NCBI GenBank assembly: GCA_015493615.1
Contig: WGCV01000030.1
Coordinates: forward strand, 1 to 38,767
Length of the DNA stretch: 38,767 nucleotides
From: Melioribacteraceae bacterium
Lineage (GTDB): Bacteria > Bacteroidota > Ignavibacteria > Ignavibacteriales > Melioribacteraceae
Direction of reading: 5' to 3'
The notes below the pieces were generated by a model. It searched no databases and was not told where the DNA came from. It worked only from the letters and a program-made list of their open reading frames with translations. This document shows positions 18,672-26,517 of this stretch, piece by piece; position 1 is the first letter of the stretch; each line of letters starts with the position of its first letter. The position numbers were made by a program, and so were the translations under genes.

Positions 18672-18710
18672 AAAGGCTGCGCGGTTAAATTGATTAACTT
18701 TACAGCCTTT
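18672..18710 (-). terminator. Intrinsic terminator of the ygeW-like cluster
   Basis: AAAGGCTG (18672-18679) pairs with CAGCCTTT (18703-18710), with an inner GTTAA/TTAAC stem. On the minus strand it is followed by seven T. It lies about 20 bp after the carbamoyltransferase stop. Confidence 0.85.
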
Positions 18711-18731
18711 GAAAAAAGATGAAAATCAGAA

Positions 18732-19742
18732 TTACATAGTTAAAGCCATAATTGCTTTAGCGGTGTGCAGTCTGTTTTCCGCTTCGTCGTAAACAATTGA
18801 AATATCAGGATTGTCGATTACTGCATCGGTAACTTCGTGGTTTCTGTCGGCGGGAAGCGCATGCATCAATTTTACATTTTTATCGGCAAGCTTTATTCTT
18901 CGTTCGTCGCAAATCCAATCGTGATATTTTTCCAAATCAGTTCTCATCTGCATCGAGATTTCTTCTTCGTTATCGAGATATTCCTGAATTCCGTAGTTGC
19001 CGAATCCGCCCCAGTTTTTGGGAATTACGATGTGAGCGCCTTCTATTCCTTCATCCATGTCGTTAGTAAAGTTCAGCGAACCGCCGCCAAGCTCTGCATT
19101 TTTTTTCGCTTTTTCGACGATATAATCACTGAGCGGAAATTCTTTCGGATGCGCGATTGTCAAGTCAATTCCGTAGCGCGGGAAAAGCAATGCCTGAGTT
19201 TGAGGCACCGAAAGAGGTTTTGCGTGAGTATCGGCGTAAGCCCAGCTTACCGTTACTTTCAAGCCTTTCGGGGTTCTTCCGAAATATTCGAAAATTGTCA
19301 TTAAATCCGCAAGTCCCTGAAACGGATGATAAACATCGTCCTGAAGCGACATTACGGGACGAGTAGAATATTTTGCCATTTCGGCGAGGTAATCTTTCCC
19401 GATTCCGTAAAAACAGTTGCGGGATGCTATTCCGTGTCCCATTCGCGAAAGAATTATAGCCGTGTCTTTTGCGGATTCCCCGTGCGAGAGCTGCATTTTA
19501 TCCGGCGTCAAATCGTGCGCGTGTCCGCCAAGTTGAGTCATACCGGCTTCCATTGAGTTTCTTGTCCGGGTTGATTGTTCAAAGAACATCATGAACAGAG
19601 TTTTATCCTGCAGGTAGCGGGTGGATTCGCCGAGCGCGAATTTTCTTTTCAAATCGAATGCGGTTTCAAATACCGTATCAAGCTCTTGTTTTGTCCAATC
19701 GTCGGTTGTTAAAAAATGTTTTCCTTTAAGTTGTGTAACCAT
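18732..19742 (-). CDS. ygeW: YgeW-like carbamoyltransferase (aspartate/ornithine transcarbamylase superfamily)
   Basis: A 336-residue enzyme predicted to transfer or phosphorolyse a carbamoyl group. The carbamoyl-phosphate motif STRTR (57-61), LSHGES (85-90) and HPFQGLAD (139-146) are present. Several blocks follow E. coli YgeW rather than ornithine transcarbamylase: WAYADTHAKPLSVPQ (167-181), a long AHPKEFPLSDYIVEKAKKNAELGGGS run, IVIPKNWG, YHDWICDERR (273-282) and MHALPAD (293-299). The SMG loop that binds ornithine is absent. The usual HCLP is HALP here (Ala295), which is odd. It is shorter than E. coli YgeW (396). The ATG at 19742 has AAGGAG at good spacing. As last gene of the cluster it may release carbamoyl phosphate from a ureido intermediate, or use another acceptor; the substrate is not proven. 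A simple ArgF is the alternative. Confidence 0.8.
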   Translation of the reverse strand: MVTQLKGKHFLTTDDWTKQELDTVFETAFDLKRKFALGESTRYLQDKTLFMMFFEQSTRTRNSMEAGMTQLGGHAHDLTPDKMQLSHGESAKDTAIILSRMGHGIASRNCFYGIGKDYLAEMAKYSTRPVMSLQDDVYHPFQGLADLMTIFEYFGRTPKGLKVTVSWAYADTHAKPLSVPQTQALLFPRYGIDLTIAHPKEFPLSDYIVEKAKKNAELGGGSLNFTNDMDEGIEGAHIVIPKNWGGFGNYGIQEYLDNEEEISMQMRTDLEKYHDWICDERRIKLADKNVKLMHALPADRNHEVTDAVIDNPDISIVYDEAENRLHTAKAIMALTM

Positions 19743-19771
19743 TTTATATCTCCTTGTTTTAAATTCTCATT

Positions 19772-20238
19772 ATAGCACGCAGATTATCATGATTTATTAT
19801 GATTAAAAGCCGATTTATATTTATTTGAAAAGACTTTTCGTTTAAACTGCGGAGTTTCTCCGAAATTAAGCAGCATACCCACCTCTATCTCAGTAGCTTT
19901 TAAATAATTAAGAAGTTGGGCTTCATGCTCGGGACAAAGATTTTTGTCCGCTTTTAATTCCAGAATTACAACATTCTCTACAATTATGTCAGCAAAATAT
20001 TGACCGACTTTATCCTCTTCATAAAAGACTTCAATTGGAAATTGGCTTTCGCAATACAAATGGAATTTTTTAAGTTCAATGATCATGCTTTTTTCATAGA
20101 CCTTTTCCAGAAAGCCATATCCAAGTTTATTATAAACATTAAAATAAGCTTTAATAATTTTATCTGTTATGTCGCTGTATTTATAATTATCCTTTTTCAT
20201 GATAAATCATAATTGATCATAAAAAATCAGCGTCCTAT
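19772..20238. mobile_element. Cassette 1: inverted repeats bracketing a GxxExxY gene
   Basis: The left arm (about 19772-19804, containing AGCACGCAGATTATCATG) and the right arm (about 20205-20238, containing AATCATAATTGATCAT and AATCAGCGTCCTAT) are imperfect reverse complements over about 34 bp, roughly three-quarters identical by eye. They tightly enclose the gene at 19787-20200, including its stop. The unit sits in the gap between ygeY and the ygeW ribosome-binding site. Mobility is inferred from structure; no transposase is present. Confidence 0.5.
19787..20200 (-). CDS. GxxExxY protein (PDDEXK_3-like), copy 1
   Basis: 137 residues of a small family named for its motif, here GFLEKVY (about 29-35). 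Other family landmarks: the N-terminal ITDKIIKAYFNVYNKLGYG, YFADIIVENVVILELKAD with the nuclease-like D-x(n)-E-x-K arrangement, HEAQLLNYLKAT and VGMLLNFG. The family is assigned to the PDDEXK nuclease fold, but its biological function is not established. The ATG at 20200 has no clear Shine-Dalgarno; the upstream bases belong to the right inverted repeat. It is transcribed with the surrounding catabolic genes but unrelated to them in function. The second copy at 22870-23256 is clearly diverged in sequence, so this is not a recent local duplication. Confidence 0.85.
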   Translation of the reverse strand: MKKDNYKYSDITDKIIKAYFNVYNKLGYGFLEKVYEKSMIIELKKFHLYCESQFPIEVFYEEDKVGQYFADIIVENVVILELKADKNLCPEHEAQLLNYLKATEIEVGMLLNFGETPQFKRKVFSNKYKSAFNHNKS

Positions 20239-20248
20239 TAATCTATAC

Positions 20249-21433
20249 TTAGTAATTTTCAACGAACATTGCATAAAACGCCGATGCTTTGACGAGATGT
20301 TCAACGGGAACCTTTTCGTTAGGCGCATGAGCAAGGACTTCATTTCCCGGTCCGAAACCAATAACCGGAATACCGAAATAACCGTTAATTGTTACGCCGT
20401 TTGTCGAGAAAGTCCACTTGTCCACCTTCGGGTCTTCGCCGAAAAGCTCCTTGTAAGCGTCAATTCCTTTTTGGATTACGGGATGACTTTCCTCCAACTT
20501 CCAAGTTGGGTAATATTTTTCCATTCCGTAATTCAGTCCCGTGTATGATGTTTCGTTATACTCAAGCAGAGTAACTTTCGCGTTCATATCTTTTACAATT
20601 TCCCGAATTTCATTAAGCGCCAGTTCTTTGTCTTCGCCCCAAGTCAATCTTCTGTCCAAATGTATTTTTGCGTAATCGGAAACTGCGCATAAGGAGGGAC
20701 TTGAAGAAACAAACTCGGAAACCACTACTGTGCCTTTGCCGAGGAATTCATCATAAGCGAGACGCTCGTTTAACTTTTCGATTTCCAGCACGGCGCGGGA
20801 CGCGTCATAAATGGCGTTTTTACCTCGCTCGGGAGCGGAACCGTGAGCCGAAACGCCGAAGAATTCAACTTCGATTTCCATTCTTCCGCGATGACCTCTG
20901 TAGATGTTCAGGTTTGTCGGTTCGGTAACGACAACAACGTCCGGTCTGATATTTTCTTCTTCCACAAGATATTTCCAGCAAAGTCCGTCGCTGTCCTCTT
21001 CCATAACTGTTCCGGTTACAAGCAGAGTAACATCTTCGGGGAATCCGATTTCTTTTAGAATTCTTGCCGCGGTAATTGCCGCAATTGGGCCTCCTTTTTG
21101 ATCAACGCTTCCGCGTCCGTGAACAAAACCGTCTTTTATTTCACCGCCGAGAGGGTCAAAATCCCAATTAGCAAGATTGCCTAAATCAACAACATCAATA
21201 TGACCGTCAATCGCGATAAGTTTTTTACCGTTTCCCATTCTTCCGATAATGTTGCCTAATTTGTCAATCCTTACTTCATCGAATCCGGCTTCTTCCATTA
21301 TCGCTTTGTATTCTTTAATCACGCTCTCTTCGTGCAGACTGAGAGATTTATGCTTAACAACGCGCGACAAATTTTCGGCGGTATATTGCTCATACTTTTT
21401 TGCGAGTTCCAAAATCTTTTCTTTTTTATCCAT
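20249..21433 (-). CDS. ygeY: YgeY-family metallo-hydrolase (M20/ArgE-DapE superfamily)
   Basis: A 394-residue zinc amidohydrolase/deacylase. M20 metal ligands and catalytic residues are visible: His78 with Asp80 (DGHIDVVD), Asp111 (GRGSVDQKGG), Glu145/Glu146 (TVMEEDSDG), and a C-terminal His in LAHAPNEK. YgeY-specific stretches separate it from ArgE and DapE: EEDSDGLCWKYLVEE, AYDEFLGKGTVVVSE, DRRLTWGED, YYPTWKLEESHPV and DKWTFSTNGVTINGYFGIP. The substrate is unknown; in gamma-proteobacterial and clostridial genomes YgeY is linked to ygeW, ygeX, hyuA and ssnA and the family is called selenium-metabolism-linked. The ATG at 21433 has AGAGG upstream; the gap to ssnA is 18 bp. It probably deacylates or opens an N-carbamoyl or amide intermediate made by the HyuA-like enzyme (inference). 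Confidence 0.92.
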   Translation of the reverse strand: MDKKEKILELAKKYEQYTAENLSRVVKHKSLSLHEESVIKEYKAIMEEAGFDEVRIDKLGNIIGRMGNGKKLIAIDGHIDVVDLGNLANWDFDPLGGEIKDGFVHGRGSVDQKGGPIAAITAARILKEIGFPEDVTLLVTGTVMEEDSDGLCWKYLVEEENIRPDVVVVTEPTNLNIYRGHRGRMEIEVEFFGVSAHGSAPERGKNAIYDASRAVLEIEKLNERLAYDEFLGKGTVVVSEFVSSSPSLCAVSDYAKIHLDRRLTWGEDKELALNEIREIVKDMNAKVTLLEYNETSYTGLNYGMEKYYPTWKLEESHPVIQKGIDAYKELFGEDPKVDKWTFSTNGVTINGYFGIPVIGFGPGNEVLAHAPNEKVPVEHLVKASAFYAMFVENY

Positions 21434-21451
21434 TCAATTACCTCTTGATTT

Positions 21452-22798
21452 TTATTTAATTCTTTTAAATTTTTTACTCAGTTTATTTCCTTGTATAAAA
21501 ATTTCTTTGTTTACGGCGTCTTCATTTATTGTTTGCAAAACCTTATCTTTCAAAATAAAATTGCCGTTCTGAACGAGACTCTGCGCCTGTCGTTCAAGGA
21601 TTCCGTAAATGTAATGTCCCCAAAAGTTGTTGGAATTAATTGGAGTGGGCGGAACATAATCCCAGATAACGAAATCGGCGCGGTCTCCAACATTCAATCC
21701 GGGAAAATCCTTAAAGTATCTGCGGACAAACGCCAGCTGGTCAAAGTATGTTTTAACAACAAACTTGAAAGCAAGGTCGAACGAAAGACCTTTGTTGCGC
21801 ATCAGAAGAAAATAATTTTTCAATGTCCGCCCCGGATTCCCGTGCATTCCGTCGGTACCCATGAGTATCGGAATTCCTTCCGTAATGCCGCCGAAATTCG
21901 GCAAGCCGACCGCATTATTTAAATTGGAATCGAGGTTAAAAGCAATCGCGCTTCCGGCTCGGTCAATTTCATTGTACTCCGGTTTTGTAAGATAAATTCC
22001 ATGAGCAAGAATACTTTTCTCGTTAAGAAGATTGTAATTTCTTAATCTTCGCAGCGGAAGTTTTCCGGTATTTTCTTTGCTGATAATCGCATCGGTGGGA
22101 TCTTCGGCAAGGTGAATGTGAATGCCGAGTTTATATTCCTTTACTAATTTTTCGGCTTCTGCAAGCGTATCGTCGGCAAGCGTGAACGATGCGTGAAGTC
22201 CGAGCATCGCCTTCAAATCATCATCTGTGTTTTCTTCAAGGAATCTGATATTTTCCTTCAAAGCATGGTTTGCCAACTTTGCTCCGTTTCTGTCCGATGT
22301 TTCAAAGCAGAGCGATGCGCGCAAATTGTTTTCCTTCACGACTTCGGCTATTGCCGTTAAACTTCCCTTGGTCGCATTCGGCGAAGCATGATGATCAAAT
22401 ATGTAACTGACGCCGTTTTTTATTGCTTCCGCGGCAGCCATTTGCGCCGACGCACGAACCATATTCAGGTCGAGCGCTCTGTCTAATTTCCACCACAAAT
22501 TATGCAGTATGTAATAAAAAGAATTAGTGTCTCCCTTAACATCCAAACCTTTTGCGAGACGGGAATAAAAATGATCGTGAAAGTTAACTTGAGGAATTGT
22601 TACTACTCTTCCGGCGACGTTGTAAACATTCGGAGATTTTCTGTGATTAAGTTTTACGGATGAAATGTAGTCCGTAAACTTTTTCGACTCGAATGAAGTT
22701 ATCTTTTCTTCTTCTATTGTAAGATCGCCGAATAGAGGAGTAATTTTGGTTTTGTTGATTTTACAAACCCAAGCATTTTCAATCTTAAATTTTTTCAT
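21452..22798 (-). CDS. ssnA: SsnA-type aminohydrolase (amidohydrolase superfamily)
   Basis: A 448-residue cytosolic metal-dependent hydrolase. The HxH metal pair is His74/His76 (NFHDHFYSRL); a further ligand is in GIHIHLAEDP and the catalytic Asp in GTDGMHGN. Long runs match E. coli SsnA in order: HNLWWKLDRALDLN, FDHHASPNATKGSL, CFETSDRNGA, ILAHGIYLTK, and near the end GDRADFVIWDYVPPTP with NFWGHYIYGI. SsnA-like enzymes resemble guanine and cytosine deaminases, and a role in hydrolysing a purine-derived ring or amine is proposed but the substrate is not settled. The upstream AAAGGATAAAGC supports the ATG at 22798. It is flanked upstream by cassette 2 (GxxExxY) and downstream by ygeY. Confidence 0.92.
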   Translation of the reverse strand: MKKFKIENAWVCKINKTKITPLFGDLTIEEEKITSFESKKFTDYISSVKLNHRKSPNVYNVAGRVVTIPQVNFHDHFYSRLAKGLDVKGDTNSFYYILHNLWWKLDRALDLNMVRASAQMAAAEAIKNGVSYIFDHHASPNATKGSLTAIAEVVKENNLRASLCFETSDRNGAKLANHALKENIRFLEENTDDDLKAMLGLHASFTLADDTLAEAEKLVKEYKLGIHIHLAEDPTDAIISKENTGKLPLRRLRNYNLLNEKSILAHGIYLTKPEYNEIDRAGSAIAFNLDSNLNNAVGLPNFGGITEGIPILMGTDGMHGNPGRTLKNYFLLMRNKGLSFDLAFKFVVKTYFDQLAFVRRYFKDFPGLNVGDRADFVIWDYVPPTPINSNNFWGHYIYGILERQAQSLVQNGNFILKDKVLQTINEDAVNKEIFIQGNKLSKKFKRIK

Positions 22799-22842
22799 GC
22801 TTTATCCTTTAATTAAGTTTACTTAGCGCCTTTGAGACTTTC

Positions 22843-23288
22843 TTACCGCAGAGACGCTAAGACGCAAAGTTAAAAATTATTAACAAACCGCTTGAATCCG
22901 TTTTTTAGTAGAGGGACATTAAAGTTAATTAAAAAACCTAACCGCTTGTCGGCTAATTTTAAATATGAAATTATTTGGGCTTCATAAACCGGATGCATAA
23001 TTTCCGAAGATTTTATTTCAAGTATAATTTCATTTTCAACAAGAATATCAATTCTAAATGATTTTCCTAACTCATGTCCCTTGTAAAACAAAGGAAGACT
23101 GATTTGGTTTACTGCATAAATTTTTCTTAGCTCAAACTCCTTCATTAAACTCATTTCATAAACCGACTCTAATAACCCGGGTCCCATTTCTTTATGGACG
23201 GTAATAGATGCATCTAAAATTTCTTTCGACAATATATTATATCTTTCTCTCTTCATGTTTCTTTGCGTCTTTGCGACTTTGCGGTTAA
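22843..23288. mobile_element. Cassette 2: inverted repeats bracketing a second GxxExxY gene
   Basis: The left arm (22843-22871, beginning TTACCGCAGAGACGC) is the near-perfect reverse complement of the right arm (about 23260-23288, CTTTGCGTCTTTGCG then ACTTTGCGGTTAA), with only a few mismatches over about 29 bp. The left arm overlaps the stop of the enclosed gene. The right arm contains the stop codon of the neighbouring hyuA gene (23285-23287) and a purine-rich stretch just before the GxxExxY start. Its sequence is unrelated to the cassette 1 arms. Confidence 0.6.
22870..23256 (-). CDS. GxxExxY protein (PDDEXK_3-like), copy 2
   Basis: 128 residues of the same family as the gene at 19787-20200, with the motif GLLESVY (about 28-34). 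The remaining pattern agrees: ILDASITVHKEMGPG, FRIDILVENEIILEIKSSE, YEAQIISYLKLADKRLGFLINFN and the typical end GFKRFVNN. The function of the family is unknown; the Asp/Glu-x-Lys spacing suggests a nuclease fold. The ATG at 23256 lies immediately inside the right inverted repeat, whose minus-strand sequence GCAAAGAAAC may serve as a weak ribosome-binding site. It divides the hyuA-like gene from ssnA without breaking either frame. Confidence 0.85.
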   Translation of the reverse strand: MKRERYNILSKEILDASITVHKEMGPGLLESVYEMSLMKEFELRKIYAVNQISLPLFYKGHELGKSFRIDILVENEIILEIKSSEIMHPVYEAQIISYLKLADKRLGFLINFNVPLLKNGFKRFVNNF

Positions 23289-24712
23289 TCTTTTGCTTTC
23301 ACAAATTTGCCGCCAAACACATCTTTAACAACCTGCTTACCACGAAGAAAAGTTTTTTCTACAACCGCACTAAAAATCACATTTTCAAAAGGAGTAAATT
23401 TTCCTTTGCTGTGCATATTTCGGCTCTTTACGGTTTTTTCTTTCCAGAGATTGATTAAGGCAAAATCGGCGTCATATCCTGGGGAAATTTTACCTTTTGA
23501 ACTTAAGCCGTAAAGTTCCGCTGCATTTATAGAAAGTAATCTTACGGTTTGTTCCAGACTTAACTTTCCTTTTTTAAAACCTTCGCTGAAAAGAAAAGAA
23601 ACGCGGTGCTCAACTCCCGGAATACCGCCGTAAACTTCCCAGAAATTCTCCGAAATTTTTTCTTTTCTCGGATTACATCCTGCATGATCGGTTGTAACAA
23701 AGGAAATCGTACCGTCGGCAAGTCCTTTCCACAAAGCGTTTTTATCCTTTTCAAATTTTACGGGAGGAGCTGTTTTAAGATAATTTCTGATAGCAGCATT
23801 ATGAAAGTCATCTTGAGTAAAACAAAGATAATGAGGACAAGTTTCGGCAGTAACCGAAAAGCCGTTTTTTTGAGCAAGCTTAATTTTTTTCAAACCGGCT
23901 TGTGAACTTAAATGCACAATGTGGATACGCGCTCCGGTCGCTTCGGCGGTTTTCATCAGCTCGGCGACAGCTTTGGCTTCGGCTCTCACTGAACGGGCTT
24001 CGCAGTATGCCCGCCATGAATTATCGCCGTTGTTTTGCAACTGTTTTCTTTTGTTTGTAATCAGAGTTTTATCTTCCGCGTGAACAGCCATCGGCTTGCC
24101 TGTGGCTTTAATCATTGCTGCTGTTTTTAAGATTTCATCATAAGTTAAATCGCTGAATTCAGGCATCCCCGAAATCACATAAACCTTAAATCCGACAACC
24201 CCGGCGGCGGATAAATCCGCAATTTGTTTCTCAACGTCAATCCCGCTTCGAATATCTTCCGAGCGCACTCCGCCCCAGAATGCAAAATCAATGTAGCTCC
24301 GGTTTTTAAGAGCGGTTAATTTTTTCTTCAGATTTTTTACATTTGTCACGGGGGGAATCGAAGTGCATGGCATGTCGATAACGGTGGTTACTCCGCCGAC
24401 TGCCGCGGCAAAGGAAGCATGGTCAAAATCCTCGCGGTCTTCAAAACCGGGCGTGTTAAAATGAACATGAGCGTCAATTGCGCCGGGAATCGCCAGCGAC
24501 CATTTTCCGTCAATTACCTCAGCCGTTTTCGGATAAGTTGCCTTAGGAATTTTTCCCGTAATCCTTCTCTTTTTCTCTTTTTCGGCAATGTCGTCCCAAT
24601 TTAATTTTCCGGAACGATAACGAACTTCCTTTATTACGCGGGAAAAATAAATGTCGGCGGGCTGTAAATCATTTCCGCCGACGCTTAATAATATGTTTTT
24701 AAGTACTTTCAT
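23285..24712 (-). CDS. hyuA: Cyclic amidohydrolase (HyuA/allantoinase/dihydropyrimidinase type)
   Basis: About 475 residues that open a cyclic ureide such as hydantoin, allantoin or dihydropyrimidine. Binuclear metal site: His83/His85 (DAHVHFNTPG), Lys177 (GFKVYV), the carbamylated lysine in this family, His212 (AVHAEDK), His in IVHLSS and Asp in TTDHAGC. AAVGGVTTVIDMPCTSIPPVT and VISGMPEFSDLTYDEI are closer to allantoinase than to dihydroorotase. By position it matches HyuA of the yge cluster; AllB is the alternative. GTG at 24715 and ATG at 24712 are adjacent; ATG has the better distance from GGAG and is used. It is 36 bp from the upstream PLP-enzyme gene. Its stop codon lies inside the inverted repeat of cassette 2, so the C-terminus may have been altered by insertion. 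Confidence 0.88.
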   Translation of the reverse strand: MKVLKNILLSVGGNDLQPADIYFSRVIKEVRYRSGKLNWDDIAEKEKKRRITGKIPKATYPKTAEVIDGKWSLAIPGAIDAHVHFNTPGFEDREDFDHASFAAAVGGVTTVIDMPCTSIPPVTNVKNLKKKLTALKNRSYIDFAFWGGVRSEDIRSGIDVEKQIADLSAAGVVGFKVYVISGMPEFSDLTYDEILKTAAMIKATGKPMAVHAEDKTLITNKRKQLQNNGDNSWRAYCEARSVRAEAKAVAELMKTAEATGARIHIVHLSSQAGLKKIKLAQKNGFSVTAETCPHYLCFTQDDFHNAAIRNYLKTAPPVKFEKDKNALWKGLADGTISFVTTDHAGCNPRKEKISENFWEVYGGIPGVEHRVSFLFSEGFKKGKLSLEQTVRLLSINAAELYGLSSKGKISPGYDADFALINLWKEKTVKSRNMHSKGKFTPFENVIFSAVVEKTFLRGKQVVKDVFGGKFVKAKD

Positions 24713-24748
24713 CACTTCTCCGCAAAATAAAATACACGCGGGAGCAAA

Positions 24749-26215
24749 TTAATCTTCCGAACGCACTTTTTCGTTAAACTCTTCAATCAGTTTATCCCAC
24801 TTTGGCACAACAGAGAAGCGCTCTTCCCAATAATCTTCATCGTACCACTGAGCGTTGATTTCCTCAACCGTTTTACCCTGCTGCTCAACCCAAGTGAAAT
24901 ATTTTAAGTTATGAATTGATTTTCTGTCGTAGTAATTAAGTTCCTTGAAGTAGTCGATAGTTTGTTTGTTTATTACCTCGCCCCAATCCAAAGCGGCTTG
25001 TTTTTCCGAGTATTTACCCCAGTCGCGGTTCATTTCTTCGAGGCGCGACAGGTACATCTCAACCGAGTCGGTAAATACCGTGAAGATAATATCGTTTTCG
25101 TTGTATTCGTAATATTTAGCCGTTTTGATGGCGCTGAGCAAGTTGCTCGCCGAGGAGATTCCGAGATAGGAAAGTTTATCGATTGTTTCTTTATCAACTC
25201 CTTTTTCTTCAAGGTATTTTTTCCCTTCCGGCTCGTTGAACAAACGAATCATTCTTAAAGGATCTTCGTCATTGATGGCGGTTACAACATCGGTGTTTTT
25301 CGAATTGTGAATCCACGGAACATGCTTATCGCCGATTCCCTCGATTCTGTGTCCGCCGAAACCGTTCATCAGCAACGTCGGGCATTGCAGCGCTTCGGAA
25401 GCTACAACTTTAATCTGCGGATTTACTCTGCGCAGATAATCTCCCGCGGCAATTGTTCCCGCCGAACCGGTTGCGCTTACGTAAGCTGTCAAACGCTGTT
25501 TACCTTCCTTGATATCGTTAAAAAGCTCTTCGATTGTGTATCCCGTGATTTCATAATGCCAAATTGAGTTGCCGAACTGATCGAACTGGTTAAAGATTAA
25601 GTATTCGTCGCTTTCGGCTTCAAGCTCGTGGCATTTGTCGTAAATTTCCTTAACATTGCTTTCGCATCCGGGAGTGGCATAAACTTCCGCTCCGATATTG
25701 CGCAGCCAGTCAAATCTTTCCTGACTCATTTCTTCCGGCAAAATTGCAACCGCGTGAACTCCGAGAAGCGCAGAATTAAAAGCGCCGCCGCGGCAATAGT
25801 TTCCCGTTGAAGGCCAAACGGCTTTGTGATATTCCGGGTCGAATCTTCCGGTAACAAGATATGGCGCCAAACAGCCGTATGTTGCGCCTACTTTATGCGC
25901 TCCGGTCGGGAAAAACTTACCGACCAAGCCGATTACTCTTGCCTTTATTCCCGTAATTTCTTTCGGAATTTCAAGATAATTTATATCTCCGATTCCGCCC
26001 GTTTCCGGATCGTTTCTCCAATTAATTCTAAAAAGGTTTAACGGATTTACATCCTGCAAATCAACATCTTTTAGTTTTTCTTTTATTTCGTCGGGGATTG
26101 TATCCGGTTTTTTAAGCTGTTCAAATGTGGGTAAGATGATGTTATTTTCTTTTGCGCGTTTAATCGTGCGGGATAGATATTCGGGATTCTCAATGTCCCA
26201 GTTCCAGTTGCTCAT
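24749..26215 (-). CDS. Fold-type II PLP-dependent enzyme (TrpB/cysteine-synthase-like beta subunit)
   Basis: A 488-residue lyase or beta-replacement enzyme. The PLP Schiff-base lysine is probably Lys108 in PTGAHKVGAT, the GAHK form seen in tryptophan synthase beta. The substrate-side loop appears as WPSTGNYCRGGAFNSALLG and the phosphate-binding glycine run as SATGSAGTIAAG. An N-terminal extension of about 80 residues and a long acidic C-terminus distinguish it from YgeX (diaminopropionate ammonia-lyase, about 400 residues), which it does not resemble in detail. As first gene of the cluster it occupies the place expected for a deaminating lyase, so it may release ammonia from an amino-acid product of ureide cleavage; this is inferred. 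The ATG at 26215 has GGTGA upstream. Similar proteins are annotated only as PLP-dependent protein subunit beta. Confidence 0.8.
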   Translation of the reverse strand: MSNWNWDIENPEYLSRTIKRAKENNIILPTFEQLKKPDTIPDEIKEKLKDVDLQDVNPLNLFRINWRNDPETGGIGDINYLEIPKEITGIKARVIGLVGKFFPTGAHKVGATYGCLAPYLVTGRFDPEYHKAVWPSTGNYCRGGAFNSALLGVHAVAILPEEMSQERFDWLRNIGAEVYATPGCESNVKEIYDKCHELEAESDEYLIFNQFDQFGNSIWHYEITGYTIEELFNDIKEGKQRLTAYVSATGSAGTIAAGDYLRRVNPQIKVVASEALQCPTLLMNGFGGHRIEGIGDKHVPWIHNSKNTDVVTAINDEDPLRMIRLFNEPEGKKYLEEKGVDKETIDKLSYLGISSASNLLSAIKTAKYYEYNENDIIFTVFTDSVEMYLSRLEEMNRDWGKYSEKQAALDWGEVINKQTIDYFKELNYYDRKSIHNLKYFTWVEQQGKTVEEINAQWYDEDYWEERFSVVPKWDKLIEEFNEKVRSED

Positions 26216-26517
26216 ATAGTCACCATGTCGTTTTAAGTTAGAACAAAATAGTTTATTTAAAAAAAGTCGTACCTTTAAAATAACGAATTTCTGTGAGTTA
26301 GAACCCTTTTTATGGAAATAATTTTTTTTGAGTCGGAATGTATTTGGGAATGCTGAATCTATATGGGATTTAGAATATAGTCCGCCAAGCTTGGAATAAC
26401 TTTTTTTTGTTGGGGGCGGAATTAGAATGATTTCAAATCGGGGATTATTTGTTTCGCCTTGCTTGTATGAAGATAATTGTCGTTAGCAGTTAAGTTGAAT
26501 AGCGGATTATATTGATT
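26216..26517. other. Gene-free 302-bp region upstream of the catabolic cluster
   Basis: No coding frame is visible. It must contain the promoter for the minus-strand catabolic cluster. AGTTAGAAC occurs twice in direct orientation at 26236-26244 and 26296-26304, exactly 60 bp apart, 21 and 81 bp upstream of the first start codon: a possible regulator site, weak evidence. The remainder is A/T-rich without repeats I can recognise. Confidence 0.4.

Noticed and set aside
18732-19742. Ornithine carbamoyltransferase ArgF of arginine biosynthesis
   Set aside because: No ornithine SMG loop, HALP instead of HCLP, YgeW-type blocks, and neighbours from a ureide catabolic cluster rather than arginine synthesis.
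24749-26215. Diaminopropionate ammonia-lyase YgeX
   Set aside because: The active-site lysine context (GAHK), the length and both terminal extensions differ from the YgeX sequence I recall, so only the position in the cluster would support the name.
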